From Demequina soli (GTDB lineage: Bacteria; Actinomycetota; Actinomycetes; Actinomycetales; Demequinaceae), in assembly GCF_000971195.1 (NCBI RefSeq), contig NZ_BBLZ01000003.1, positions 395,642 through 459,641 on the forward strand: 64,000 nucleotides of DNA. The letters are read 5' to 3'. Under the pieces are notes generated by a model. The model was not told the origin of the DNA. It saw only the letters and a list, made by a program, of their open reading frames with translations, and did no database searches. Position 1 is the stretch's first letter. Each line of letters starts with the position of its first letter. A program made the translations under genes and the position numbers. Of the stretch, positions 7,964 to 16,743 are shown one piece after another.

Positions 7964-10201
7964 ATGACCACCCCGTACCTCGACCCGTCGCTGACGACCG
8001 CCGCGCGCGTCGCCGACCTCCTCGGCCGCATGACGCTCGCCGAGAAGGTGGGCCAGATGATCCAGATGCACACGTACGACGGCGTGCCCCATCTCATCGA
8101 GGAGATGCACGTCGGCTCGATCCTGCACGCCTCCCCCGAGCGCCTCGCGCAGGCCCACGCCCTCGTCGCGGAGACGCGCCTGCGCATCCCGCTGCTCATC
8201 GGCGAGGACTGCATCCACGGCCACTCGTTCTTCAAGGGCGCGGAGATCTACCCGACGCAGCTGGGCATGGCCGCGACCTTCGACGCGGGCCTGCTCGAGC
8301 GCGTCGCGCGCGCCACCGCCGTCGAGGTCTCGGCGACCGGCATCCACTGGACCTTCTCCCCCGTGCTGTGCATCGCGCGCGACCTGCGCTGGGGCCGCGT
8401 GTCCGAGACCTTCGGCGAGGACCCCTACCTGCTGGGCGAGCTCGGCGCCGCGATGGTACGCGGCTACCAGGGCGACGGCCTGTCCGACCCGACCGCGATC
8501 CTCGCGACCGCGAAGCACTTCGCGGGCTACTCCGAGACCCAGGGCGGCCGCGACGCCTCCGAGGCCGACATCTCGCGCCGCAAGCTGCGCTCCTGGTACC
8601 TGCCGCCCTTCGAGCGCGTCGCGCGCGCCGGCTGCGGCACGTTCATGCTCGGCTACCAGGCCACCGACGGCGTGCCGATCACCATCAACGAGTGGCTCCT
8701 GGGCGACGTGCTGCGCGGCGAGTGGGGCTACGAGGGCACCCTCATCACCGACTGGGACAACGTCGGCAACCTCGTGCGCGAGCAGCGCCTCTTCCCCGAC
8801 TACGCGCAGGCCGCCGCCGCGGCCGTCAACGCGGGCAACGACATGATCATGACCACGCCCGCGTTCTTCCAGGGCGCGCAGGACGCCGTCGCGCAGGGCC
8901 TGCTCGAGGAGTCGCGCATCGACGAGGCCGTCGCGCGCATCCTCACCCTGAAGTTCGACCTCGGCCTGTTCGAGGACCCGCGCCTCGCGGACGTCGAGCG
9001 CCAGGCCGCGGTGATCGCCCAGCCCGCGCATCGTGCCCTCAACCTCGAGGTCGCGCGCCGCTCGCTCGTGCTGCTCGAGAACGACGGCACCCTGCCGCTC
9101 GCCGCGGACCGCCCGCTGCGCCTGGCCGTCGTCGGCCCCAACGCCGACGACCCCGACACCACGCTCGGCGACTGGGCCGGCGCGTCCGGCCAGGCCGACT
9201 GGCTCATGGAGGGCCACCCGCGCGAGATGATCGCGACCGTGCTCGACGGCCTGCGCGCGCTCGCGCCCGCGGGCTCGGAGGTCACGTACGCGAAGGGCGC
9301 CGAGATCATCACCACCGGCCCCGACCCCAAGGGCGCCTACTTCCCCGACGGCCAGCCGCGCCCGCACATCGCGTTCCCCGTCGAGCCCGACGCCGCCATG
9401 ATCGCGGAGGCCGTCGCGGCCGCGCAGGGGGCCGATGCGGTGGTCGCCGTCGTGGGCGACCGCATCCAGCTGGTGGGCGAGGGCAAGTCGACCGCGACCC
9501 TCGAGCTGCTCGGCGGCCAGGTCGCGCTGCTCGACGCCCTCGTGGAGACCGGCACGCCGGTGATCCTCGTGGTGCTCGCCTCGAAGCCGCACGTGCTGCC
9601 CGCGTCCGCGGACCGCGCCGCGGCCGTGATCTGGGCCGCGAACCCCGGCATGGCCGGCGGCACCGCGGTCGCCGAGCTCCTCCTGGGCGCGATCGAGCCC
9701 AGCGGCCGCCTGCCGATCTCGTGGCCGCGCCACGTGGGCCAGCAGCCCACGTTCTACAACCAGATCGACGCGCAGCACGGCTACCGCTACGCCGACCTCA
9801 CGCAGGACCCGCGCTGGGTGTTCGGCGACGGCCTGTCGTACTCGTCGGTCGCCTACGCCGACCTGCGCCTCGCCGCGACGGAGCTCACCGCCGCCGACAC
9901 GATCGAGGCGACCGTCACCGTCACCAACACCGGCGACCGCCCCGTGCTCGAGACCGTCCAGGGCTACGTCCGCGACGTCAACACGTCGGCCACGTGGGCC
10001 GACCGCGAGCTCAAGGCCGTCGCGCACGTAACGATCGAGCCGGGCGCATCCGCGGAGGTCGCGCTTCGGATCGCCGTCGCCGACTGCACGATCGTGAACG
10101 CGCGCGGCGAGCGCGTGGTCGAGCCGGGCGCGTTCCAGGTGCTCGTCGGCCCCACCTCGCGCCTGTCCGACCTGCTCACCGCGGACCTCTCGGTAGCGTG
10201 A
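7964..10201 (+). CDS. Glycoside hydrolase family 3, beta-glucosidase/beta-xylosidase type (cytoplasmic)
   Basis: This 745-residue protein has the standard GH3 plan: an N-terminal TIM barrel (about 10-330), an alpha/beta sandwich (about 360-590) and a C-terminal fibronectin-III-like domain (about 640-745). Visible motifs are GRMTLAEKVGQM, IGEDCIHGHSF, RDLRWGRVSETFGEDPYLL, KHFAGY and ITDWDN, whose Asp (about residue 263) is the expected catalytic nucleophile. There is no signal peptide, so it hydrolyses imported oligosaccharides inside the cell. It starts 7 nt after GAGAGGA. It is followed after 4 bp by an MFS permease and preceded by a divergent TetR gene, which suggests an uptake-plus-hydrolysis unit for plant oligosaccharides. 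Confidence 0.92.
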   Translation: MTTPYLDPSLTTAARVADLLGRMTLAEKVGQMIQMHTYDGVPHLIEEMHVGSILHASPERLAQAHALVAETRLRIPLLIGEDCIHGHSFFKGAEIYPTQLGMAATFDAGLLERVARATAVEVSATGIHWTFSPVLCIARDLRWGRVSETFGEDPYLLGELGAAMVRGYQGDGLSDPTAILATAKHFAGYSETQGGRDASEADISRRKLRSWYLPPFERVARAGCGTFMLGYQATDGVPITINEWLLGDVLRGEWGYEGTLITDWDNVGNLVREQRLFPDYAQAAAAAVNAGNDMIMTTPAFFQGAQDAVAQGLLEESRIDEAVARILTLKFDLGLFEDPRLADVERQAAVIAQPAHRALNLEVARRSLVLLENDGTLPLAADRPLRLAVVGPNADDPDTTLGDWAGASGQADWLMEGHPREMIATVLDGLRALAPAGSEVTYAKGAEIITTGPDPKGAYFPDGQPRPHIAFPVEPDAAMIAEAVAAAQGADAVVAVVGDRIQLVGEGKSTATLELLGGQVALLDALVETGTPVILVVLASKPHVLPASADRAAAVIWAANPGMAGGTAVAELLLGAIEPSGRLPISWPRHVGQQPTFYNQIDAQHGYRYADLTQDPRWVFGDGLSYSSVAYADLRLAATELTAADTIEATVTVTNTGDRPVLETVQGYVRDVNTSATWADRELKAVAHVTIEPGASAEVALRIAVADCTIVNARGERVVEPGAFQVLVGPTSRLSDLLTADLSVA

Positions 10202-10205
10202 CGCC
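10194..10205 (+). promoter_or_regulatory. Possible internal leaderless promoter of the MFS gene
   Basis: TAGCGT-GACGCC-ATG: a TANNNT hexamer ends 6 nt before the MFS start and overlaps the end of the GH3 gene. The same 15-base string, including the ATG, appears before the Nudix gene that starts at 22075. This could let the permease be expressed apart from the glycosidase. Confidence 0.4.
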
Positions 10206-11462
10206 ATGACGGTCCCCACCCCCGCCGCCGCGGTCGCGCCTCACCTCAGGCGCGCCCGCATCGGCGTGTCGATGATCTTCTTCACCAACGGCATCGTGCT
10301 GGGCGGCTTCGCGCCGCGTGTGCCCGAGATCCGCGCGTCTCTCGGCATCTCGTACGGCACGCTCGGCGTCGCCATGGCGATGTGGTCGGTCGGCGCGCTC
10401 GCGCTCGGCCTCCTCGCGGCCGTGATGATCCGGCGCTTCGGCTCCGCGAGGGTCGCGACGATCACGATGGCGGTGAGCGCCACGGCCATGCTCGCCGCGG
10501 GCCTCGCCCCGAACGTGTGGACGTTCGGCGCCGCGCTGTTCGTGGTCGGCGTCACCGACGCGTGGGTGGACGTCTCGCAGAACGCCCATGGCCTCGAGGT
10601 GCAGAAGCTCTACAAGCGCTCGATCCTCAACGCGTTCCACGGCCTGTGGTCCATCGGCGCCGTCGCGGGCGGCCTCATGGGAGGCGCCGCCGCGGGCCTC
10701 GGGATCGCGGTGCCGTGGCAGTTCGCGGCGTCGCTCGCGATCGTCGTGGCGGCGAACCTGGTCGCCTACCCGATGCTCCTCAAGAAGGACACTGCGACCC
10801 CGGACGAGGTCGACCACGCCGCCGACGAGGCCGCCGTCCCGCAGCACACGCCGCTGCGCCAGATCCCGGTGAGGGTGTGGGGCACGCTGCTGGCGCTCAC
10901 CGTCATCGCGATCGCGGGCGGCTGGGCCGAGGACGCCGCCGCGACCTGGTCCGCCAGCTACCTCACCGACGAGCTGCTCGCCGGCGCGACGCTGGCTTCG
11001 CTCGCGTTCGTGTCGATGCAGGGCTTCCAGTTCGTGGGCCGCATGGTCGGCGACCGCATGGTCGACCGCTGGGGCCAGCGCGCCGTGGCACGCTTCGGCG
11101 GCGTCCTCGTCGCGGTGGGCATGGGCCTCGCGCTCGCCTTCCCGTCGGCCTGGGGCACCATCGCGGGCTTCGGCGCGGCCGGCTTCGGCGTGGCCACGCT
11201 CATCCCGGGCGCGATGCACGCCGCGGACGAGCTCCCCGGCCTCCGCGCGGGCACCGGCCTGACGATCCTGTCGTGGCTGCTGCGCCTCGCGTGGCTGCTG
11301 TCGCCGCCCGTCGTCGGTGCGATCGCCGACGCCACGTCGCTGCGCGTGGGCCTCACCCTCGTGCCGGTCTTCGGGATCCTGGTGGTGGTGTTCGCGGGCA
11401 GCATGGCGCCGCGCAAGGAGACCGCGCCCTCCGCCGCCCTTCGGGACGCTCAGTCCTCCTGA
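10206..11462 (+). CDS. Major facilitator superfamily transporter, YbjJ-like
   Basis: The product is 418 residues with about twelve membrane segments. The N-terminal FFTNGIVLGGFAPRVPEIRASLGISYGTLG and VDVSQNAHGLEVQKLYKRSILNAFHGLWSIGAVAGG stretches are typical of the YbjJ-type MFS group. A central hydrophilic loop (about residues 190-220) links the two six-helix halves. The gene follows the GH3 glycosidase by 4 bp and probably brings in or balances the sugar that enzyme uses. The substrate is not determined. The last codons lie in a 22-bp sequence repeated before the next gene. Confidence 0.85.
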   Translation: MTVPTPAAAVAPHLRRARIGVSMIFFTNGIVLGGFAPRVPEIRASLGISYGTLGVAMAMWSVGALALGLLAAVMIRRFGSARVATITMAVSATAMLAAGLAPNVWTFGAALFVVGVTDAWVDVSQNAHGLEVQKLYKRSILNAFHGLWSIGAVAGGLMGGAAAGLGIAVPWQFAASLAIVVAANLVAYPMLLKKDTATPDEVDHAADEAAVPQHTPLRQIPVRVWGTLLALTVIAIAGGWAEDAAATWSASYLTDELLAGATLASLAFVSMQGFQFVGRMVGDRMVDRWGQRAVARFGGVLVAVGMGLALAFPSAWGTIAGFGAAGFGVATLIPGAMHAADELPGLRAGTGLTILSWLLRLAWLLSPPVVGAIADATSLRVGLTLVPVFGILVVVFAGSMAPRKETAPSAALRDAQSS

Positions 11463-11504
11463 ATCGCCTCCGCGGCCGGATCTCGGGACACTGAGTCCTC
11501 ATGA
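11441..11504 (+). repeat. Two 22-bp near-identical direct repeats flanking the MFS stop
   Basis: Positions 11441-11462 and 11483-11504 match at 19 of 22 bases (TCGGGAC-N-CT-N-AGTCCTC-N-TGA). One copy ends at the MFS stop codon and the other overlaps the next gene's ATG. Each has GGAC/GTCC half-arms 5 bp apart. The 42-bp period is four helical turns, as in paired regulator sites. Confidence 0.5.
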
Positions 11505-12259
11505 CCGTCACCAAGGCCGACCCCGCCGCCCCGCCCGGCTTCTTCGAGGCGGAGGCGGCGGGGCTGCGCTGGCTCGCCGAGGCGGGCGGCGCCCACGTCG
11601 CGCGCGTCGTCGACGTGGCCCCCGGGCGCATCGTCCTCGAGCGGATCGCGCACGCCCGCCCTACCCCCGCGGCCGCCCGCACCTTCGGTCGCGACTTGGC
11701 ACGCACGCACGCGGCCGGCGCGGCGGCGTTCGGCGCGCGCCCGGACGGCTGGGCCGGGCCGCTCTTCATCGGCAGCCGCGAGATGCCCGCGCTCACCTCC
11801 CCGACCTGGGGCGCGTTCTACGCCGAGGCCCGCGTGCGACCCTTCATCGACCCCGCGCTCGCCGCCGGGTTCCTCGCCCCGGACGAGGCGCGCATCGTCC
11901 ACCGCGCGTGCGACGCCATCGCGGACGGCGCGTTCGACGACGACGCCCCGCCCGCGCGGATCCACGGCGACCTGTGGGCCGGCAACGTCCTCTTCTCCCC
12001 CGCGGGCATGGTGCTCATCGACCCGGCCGCGCACGGCGGCCACCCGGAGACGGACCTCGCGATGCTCGCGCTGTTCGGGCTGCCTTTCCTGGACGATGCG
12101 CTCGCCGGGTACGCCGACGAGGCGCCCCTGCGCGTCGGCTGGCGGACCCGCGTGCCCCTCCACCAGCTGCACCCGCTGGCCGTCCACGCCGCGGGGCACG
12201 GGAGGGGCTACGGGGTCGCACTGGCGGACGCGGCCGCGGCGGTGCTGCGGCTCGCCTAG
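11501..12259 (+). CDS. Fructosamine/ketosamine-3-kinase family protein
   Basis: This 252-residue protein has the APH-like kinase fold of fructosamine kinases. The catalytic loop reads ARIHGDLWAGNVLF (Asp and Asn expected to be catalytic and metal-binding), followed by LIDPAAHGGHPETDLAMLALF with the DPA metal-binding Asp. Family enzymes phosphorylate the sugar moiety of glycated amines or proteins for deglycation. The N-terminal lobe is shorter than in enzymes of about 290 residues. It follows the GH3/MFS genes in the same direction and could deal with glycation by their sugars. The stop overlaps the convergent MBL-fold gene by 4 bp. Confidence 0.85.
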   Translation: MTVTKADPAAPPGFFEAEAAGLRWLAEAGGAHVARVVDVAPGRIVLERIAHARPTPAAARTFGRDLARTHAAGAAAFGARPDGWAGPLFIGSREMPALTSPTWGAFYAEARVRPFIDPALAAGFLAPDEARIVHRACDAIADGAFDDDAPPARIHGDLWAGNVLFSPAGMVLIDPAAHGGHPETDLAMLALFGLPFLDDALAGYADEAPLRVGWRTRVPLHQLHPLAVHAAGHGRGYGVALADAAAAVLRLA

Positions 12260-12900
12260 AGCTCGACCGACTCCCCCGGAGCGAGCCGCTCGACCGACAC
12301 CGGCACCAGCGCCCCGGCGCTCAGGAACCGCGTCGCCGAGGCCAGCCCGATCTCGGACAGCATCGCGTCGTGGATCTGGAAGGCCCGTACGGGTGCGACC
12401 GCGCGCACGAGGTCCGCGGCATCCCCGAAGCGCGCCCACGGCCCGCTCACCGGCACGAGCAGCACCTCGACGTCGACGGGCGGCGCCTCGTACGAGTCGC
12501 CGGGGTGGAACACCCGCCCGTCGACCACGTACCCGACGTTCTCGAACAGCGGCAGGTCGGGGTGGATGACGGCGTGCGTGCCGCCGTGCACCGTCACGGA
12601 CAGCCCGCCCGCGGAGAACGCGTCGCCGGGCGCGACCGCCGTCACCTGCGCCGGGAACCGCTCCTCCCACTCCGCCACCACCGACGCGGGGCCGAACACG
12701 CGCAGCTCGGGCCGCGCCGCGAGCGCGTCGAGGATCGGCTCGGCATCCACATGGTCGGGATGCACGTGCGTGTAGAGCACGGCGGGCGCGGCGGCGATGA
12801 GGGCGGCCGAATCCGGCTCGTAGACGCCGGGGTCGACCAGCAGGCTCCCCGCATCGGAGGCGAGCGAGACGCACGCGTGGACATGCTTGGTGAGACGCAT
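12256..12900 (-). CDS. Metallo-beta-lactamase-fold hydrolase (UlaG-like)
   Basis: The 214-residue protein carries the H-x-H-x-D-H motif as THVHPDHVDAEPIL, a second-shell His in GGTHAVIHPD and the metal Asp in VFHPGDSYE. The pattern fits the UlaG/YcfG-like MBL branch of small cytosolic metal-dependent hydrolases. The C-terminal FQIHDAMLSEIG supplies the last His. The substrate is unknown. Its stop is interleaved with the kinase stop on the opposite strand, and its start faces the promoter of the LLM operon. Confidence 0.8.
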   Translation of the reverse strand: MRLTKHVHACVSLASDAGSLLVDPGVYEPDSAALIAAAPAVLYTHVHPDHVDAEPILDALAARPELRVFGPASVVAEWEERFPAQVTAVAPGDAFSAGGLSVTVHGGTHAVIHPDLPLFENVGYVVDGRVFHPGDSYEAPPVDVEVLLVPVSGPWARFGDAADLVRAVAPVRAFQIHDAMLSEIGLASATRFLSAGALVPVSVERLAPGESVEL

Positions 12901-13003
12901 ACCCCCAGTTCACCACGCGCATCGTCCCGCGCCGGCCAATGCCCCGAAGGTCCCGGGCGCACGCGCCCGCGCGCCGGTGGAATAGATCCGAGGGGCTGGC
13001 GTT

Positions 13004-13027
13004 GATTACATGCGTACGCATATAATC
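13004..13027. promoter_or_regulatory. 24-bp palindrome over the -10 box of the LLM operon (MarR operator candidate)
   Basis: Arms GATTA/TAATC enclose the palindrome ATGCGTACGCAT, and only one base pair breaks full 24-bp symmetry. The right arm contains TATAAT (13021-13026), a perfect sigma-70 -10 that is rare in this G+C-rich DNA, with transcription expected near 13033. A protein bound here would block RNA polymerase. The operon's second gene encodes a MarR regulator, the natural candidate. Confidence 0.65.
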
Positions 13028-13090
13028 GGCGGCATCGGCCGGGGCGAAGGTCCCGGGCCCGGCAGCGACAGCCCCCGAAGGAGGCACACC

Positions 13091-14278
13091 ATGCAGTTCG
13101 GCATCATGTCCGTCTCGGACATCACGCGCGACCCCGTCAGCGGCCACACGCCCTCGGAGGCGGAGCGCATCAAGAACATCGTCCGCATCGCGGTCCACGC
13201 CGAGGAGGTGGGCCTCGACGTCTTCGCCGTCGGCGAGCACCACAACCCGCCGTTCTTCTCCTCCTCCCCCACCACCCTGCTCAGCCACATCGCGGCCCTC
13301 ACCGAGCGCCTCGTGGTCACCACCTCCACGACGCTCATCACCACGAACGACCCCGTGCGCCTCGCCGAGGAGTACGCGATGCTGCAGCACCTCTCGGGCG
13401 GCCGCATGGACCTCATGCTCGGCCGCGGCAACACCGCGCCGGTGTACCCGTGGTTCGGCCAGGACATCCGCCAGGGCCTGCCGCTCGCGCTCGAGAACTA
13501 CAACCTGCTGCACCGCCTGTGGCGCGAGGACGTCGTGGACTGGGAGGGCCAGTTCCGCACCCCGCTGCAGGGCTTCACCTCGACGCCGCGCCCGCTCGAC
13601 GACGTCGCGCCGTTCGTGTGGCACGGCTCGATCCGCACCCCGGAGATCGCCGAGCAGGCCGCCTTCTACGGCAACGGCTACTTCGCGAACAACATCTTCT
13701 GGCCCAAGGAGCACTACCAGCGCCTCATCCGCTTCTACCGCCAGCGCTTCGAGCACTACGGCCACGGCACCCAGAAGCAGGCGATCGTCGGGCTCGGCGG
13801 CCAGGCGTTCATCGCGAAGAACAGCCAGGACGCGCACGACCAGTTCCGCCCGTACTTCAACGAGGCCCCCGTCTACGGCAACGGCCCGACGATGGAGGAC
13901 TTCGAGTCCATGACGCCGCTGAGCGTCGGCAGCCCGCAGGAGGTCATCGACAAGACCCTGACCTTCCGCGACGCGTTCGGTGACTACCAGCGCCAGCTGT
14001 TCCTCGTGGACCACGCGGGCCTGCCCGTCGACATGGTCCTCCACCAGCTCGACCTGCTCGGCGAGCACGTCGTGCCCGTCCTGCGCGCGGAGCTCGAGAG
14101 CCGCCGCGACCCCGAGGCGCCGGCGAACCCGCCGTCGCACGCGGACCTCGTCACGGCCAAGTACGGCGACGAGTCCCCGCGCCAGCCGCGTCCCAACGCC
14201 AACCGCGGCGACAACGTCACGGGCGGCTCCCCGTACCAGGACTCCGAGACCGCCGTCTCGGAGTACCCGACGCTCTAG
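13091..14278 (+). CDS. LLM-class flavin-dependent monooxygenase (bacterial luciferase-like)
   Basis: This 395-residue protein has a TIM-barrel luciferase fold: MQFGIMSVSDIT at the N-terminus, VGEHHNPPFFSSSPTTLLSHIAALTERL as the flavin-pocket signature, and GRMDLMLGRGNTAPVYPWFG. The start is set by GAAGGAGG, 6 nt before the ATG; the frame is open further upstream through the operator. It needs reduced FMN, and the FMN reductase two genes on is of the type that partners such enzymes. The variable, hydrophilic last 40 residues are probably disordered. The oxidised substrate is unknown. Confidence 0.9.
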   Translation: MQFGIMSVSDITRDPVSGHTPSEAERIKNIVRIAVHAEEVGLDVFAVGEHHNPPFFSSSPTTLLSHIAALTERLVVTTSTTLITTNDPVRLAEEYAMLQHLSGGRMDLMLGRGNTAPVYPWFGQDIRQGLPLALENYNLLHRLWREDVVDWEGQFRTPLQGFTSTPRPLDDVAPFVWHGSIRTPEIAEQAAFYGNGYFANNIFWPKEHYQRLIRFYRQRFEHYGHGTQKQAIVGLGGQAFIAKNSQDAHDQFRPYFNEAPVYGNGPTMEDFESMTPLSVGSPQEVIDKTLTFRDAFGDYQRQLFLVDHAGLPVDMVLHQLDLLGEHVVPVLRAELESRRDPEAPANPPSHADLVTAKYGDESPRQPRPNANRGDNVTGGSPYQDSETAVSEYPTL

Positions 14279-14286
14279 GAGGGACG

Positions 14287-14775
14287 ATGTCCACCGCACC
14301 CGACGCTCCCGCCGTCACCCGCGCATCGTCCCGGGGCCGCACGCGGCTCGCGAACGAGGCCTGGGAGGCCGCGTTCACCGCGCACTCGACGCTCATGCGC
14401 CGCTTCGCCGAGGAGGACGTGTGGGCGGGCCTGTCGATGCGGGAGTACGACGTCCTCTACACCCTGTCCAAGTGCGACGGGCCGCAGCGGCTCGGCGACC
14501 TCGGCGCCCACGTGCTGCTCAGCCAGCCCGGGCTGTCGAGGCTCGTCGACCGCCTGGTCGAGCGCGGGCTCATCAGCCGCTGCGTCGACCCGACCGACAA
14601 GCGCGCGGCGCACCTCAGCCTCACGGACGAGGGGCGCGCGATCCAGCGCACGGTGGGCCGCGCGCACGGCGCGTCCGTCGCCGCGGCCATGACGGCCCGC
14701 CTCACCGACGAGGAGCTCACGCTCCTCGAGACCCTCTCCCGCAAGCTCATCTCCGACCCCGAGGAGACCCCATGA
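14287..14775 (+). CDS. MarR-family transcriptional regulator
   Basis: The product is 162 residues. The winged helix spans about residues 60-125: LSMREYDVLYTLSKCDGPQRLGDLGAHVLLSQPGLSRLVDRLVERGLI and then RCVDPTDKRAAHLSLTDEG, the beta-wing with the Asp-Lys-Arg signature. It lies between the monooxygenase and its flavin reductase and overlaps the latter by 4 bp. The near-perfect palindrome on the operon promoter is its likely site, giving autorepression released by a substrate, phenolic compound or oxidant (inference). Confidence 0.9.
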   Translation: MSTAPDAPAVTRASSRGRTRLANEAWEAAFTAHSTLMRRFAEEDVWAGLSMREYDVLYTLSKCDGPQRLGDLGAHVLLSQPGLSRLVDRLVERGLISRCVDPTDKRAAHLSLTDEGRAIQRTVGRAHGASVAAAMTARLTDEELTLLETLSRKLISDPEETP

Positions 14776-15476
14776 CCGACTACCGCCTCGTCGTCGTCAG
14801 CGCCGGCGTGTCCGACCCCTCGTCCACGCGTCTGCTCGCCGACCGCGCCACCCAGCGCGTGACCGACCTCGCCCGCGAGCGGGGCCACGCCGTGTCCATC
14901 ACCACGGTCGACCTGCGCGAGCTGCTGCAGGAGCTGCCCGCGGCGCTGTCGAGCCAGCTGCTCGGCCCGCGCTTCACCCGCGCGATCGACGCGCTCGGCG
15001 CGGCCGACGCCATCGTCGCCGCCACGCCCGTCTACAAGGCGGGCGCGTCCGGCCTGTTCACGAGCTTCTTCCAGGTGCTCGACAACGACCTCCTCATCGG
15101 CAAGCCCGTCATCCTCGCCGCGACGGCGGGCACCGCGCGCCACGCGCTCGTGGTCGACGAGGAGATGCGCGCGCTGTTCGCCTACCTGCGCGCACTCCCG
15201 GTCCCGACGAGCCTGTTCGCGTCGACCGAGGACTGGACCGACACCGCGCTCGGCACGCGCATCGACCGCGCCGCGCGGGAGCTGGTGCTGCTGATGGAGT
15301 CCGGCTTCGCGCGTGCCGTGAGGGACGATGCGTGGGGCGCCTACCAGCACACCTACGGCTCGGCGGGCGGCACGGAGCTGGACATCGACCTGGACTCCGA
15401 CATGATGAGGTTGGCAACCGGCGGCTCGCTCCGCACGAGCGCCGAGGACGACCCGTTCGACCCCAGGAGGGCGTGA
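14772..15476 (+). CDS. NADPH-dependent FMN reductase, CE1759-type partner of an LLM monooxygenase
   Basis: The product is 234 residues. The flavodoxin-like fold begins YRLVVVSAGVSDPSSTRLLADRA, with the phosphate-binding S-x-S/T turn, and continues with AATPVYKAGASGLFTSFFQVLD as the flavin-contact loop. This class reduces FMN with NAD(P)H and feeds it to LLM monooxygenases such as the first gene of the operon. It overlaps both neighbours (ATGA with marR, one base with the GNAT gene), so the four proteins are likely made together. The C-terminal 40 residues are acidic and variable. Confidence 0.88.
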   Translation: MTDYRLVVVSAGVSDPSSTRLLADRATQRVTDLARERGHAVSITTVDLRELLQELPAALSSQLLGPRFTRAIDALGAADAIVAATPVYKAGASGLFTSFFQVLDNDLLIGKPVILAATAGTARHALVVDEEMRALFAYLRALPVPTSLFASTEDWTDTALGTRIDRAARELVLLMESGFARAVRDDAWGAYQHTYGSAGGTELDIDLDSDMMRLATGGSLRTSAEDDPFDPRRA

Positions 15477-15766
15477 TGACCGTCGAGGTGACCCGCGTCG
15501 CGGACGCCGGCCGCTACGAGATCACGGTGGACGGCACCCTCGCGGGGGTGGCCGAGTTCCGCTTGCGGTCGGGGCGCATCGTCTTCACGCACACCGTGAT
15601 CGACGAGGCCTTCGAGGGCCGCGGGCTGGGCTCGACGCTCGCCCGGGAGGCCCTCGCCGACGCGGTCGCGCGCGGCGAGGTGATCGTGCCCCTGTGCCCG
15701 TTCATCCACGACTACCTCGAGCGCCACGACGTGCCCGGCGCCGACGTGGAGTGGCCGGCCGCATGA
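15476..15766 (+). CDS. Small GCN5-like N-acetyltransferase
   Basis: This 96-residue protein belongs to the compact acetyltransferase group (YidJ/GCN5-like, about 90-100 residues). It shows IVFTHTVIDEAFEGRGLGSTLAREAL, with the acetyl-CoA pyrophosphate loop G-R-G-L-G-S, and the conserved C-terminal VPLCPFIHDYLERH. The ATG shares one base with the previous stop. The acceptor is unknown; family members are often stress-associated. Confidence 0.82.
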   Translation: MTVEVTRVADAGRYEITVDGTLAGVAEFRLRSGRIVFTHTVIDEAFEGRGLGSTLAREALADAVARGEVIVPLCPFIHDYLERHDVPGADVEWPAA

Positions 15767-16743
15767 CCCGCCTGGACGCCGGACCCGTGCCCGAGGTGCT
15801 CTGCCCCGGCGCGGGCCGGCGTCCCGGGCCCGTCGCGACGGTGCTCGAGCCGCGCGACGTGCCCCTGGGCGGCCTGCGCGCGATGACCGTCCGCCGCTCC
15901 CTGCCCCAGCGGGGGCTCACGACCATCGGCGCGTGGTGCTTCCTCGACCGGTTCGGCCCGCAGGAGGCGCGCATGCGGGTCGAGCCCCACCCCCACATGG
16001 GCCTTCAGACCGTCACCTGGCCCCTGACCGGGGAGATCCGCCACCGCGACTCGCTCGGCTCCGACGCGGTGCTGCGGCCCGGCGCGCTCAACCTCATGAC
16101 CGCGGGCCACGGCGTCGCGCACTCCGAGTACTCGCTCGGCGAGGCGCCTGTGGCCCTCGACGCCCTTCAGCTGTGGGTCGCGCTGCCCGAGGAGGCACGC
16201 CACGGCGCCGCCGCGTTCGAGTCGCACGCGGCCCTGCCCGAGGCGGCCCTCGGCGACGGCGCCGTCGCGACGGTCATCCTCGGCACGCTGGCCGGTGTGA
16301 CCTCGCCCGCCACCACGTACACGCCCATCGTCGGCGCCCAGGTCTCGCTCGCGCCCGGCGCGAGCGTCGCCCTGCCGCTCGACCCGGCGTGGGAGCACGG
16401 CCTCGTGCCCCTCGCGGGCGACCTCGCGGTCGCTGACGGTTCGGGGACGCTCCCGGCGGCGCCGGAGGGCGGCATCCTCTACCTCGGCACGGACCGGGAT
16501 GCCGTGACCCTGACGTCCGTGCACGGCGCCACCGTGGTGCTGCTCGGCGGCGAGCCGTTCCCCGACGACGTGATCATGTGGTGGAACTTCGTCGCGCGCG
16601 ACCACGACGAGATCGTCGCCGCGCGCGACGCGTGGAACGGCGACGACGGCCGCTTCGGCACGGTCCCCGGCCACGGCGACGTCCGCATCCCCGCGCCGCC
16701 CCTGCCGGAGGTGCGGCTCAAGCCGCGTCGGCGCGGGGCGTGA
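15763..16743 (+). CDS. Pirin-family bicupin protein
   Basis: This 326-residue protein has two cupin domains. The first carries the metal ligands of pirins: EPHPHMGLQTVTW (two His), HRDSLG (His) and GHGVAHSE (His/Glu). It also shows the pirin opening block (VRRSLPQRGLTTIGAWCFLDRFGP). Some bacterial pirins act as quercetinases and others bind partner enzymes. As the last gene of an LLM monooxygenase/FMN reductase operon, a role in aromatic or flavonoid oxidation or redox sensing is plausible. Its 3' end overlaps the convergent glycerate kinase gene by 26 bp. Confidence 0.88.
   Translation: MTRLDAGPVPEVLCPGAGRRPGPVATVLEPRDVPLGGLRAMTVRRSLPQRGLTTIGAWCFLDRFGPQEARMRVEPHPHMGLQTVTWPLTGEIRHRDSLGSDAVLRPGALNLMTAGHGVAHSEYSLGEAPVALDALQLWVALPEEARHGAAAFESHAALPEAALGDGAVATVILGTLAGVTSPATTYTPIVGAQVSLAPGASVALPLDPAWEHGLVPLAGDLAVADGSGTLPAAPEGGILYLGTDRDAVTLTSVHGATVVLLGGEPFPDDVIMWWNFVARDHDEIVAARDAWNGDDGRFGTVPGHGDVRIPAPPLPEVRLKPRRRGA

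Noticed and set aside
11441-11504. The GGGAC...GTCC repeats as DosR boxes
   Set aside because: The arms are 5 bp apart, not 4, and the right arm is incomplete. No -10 sits at the expected distance.
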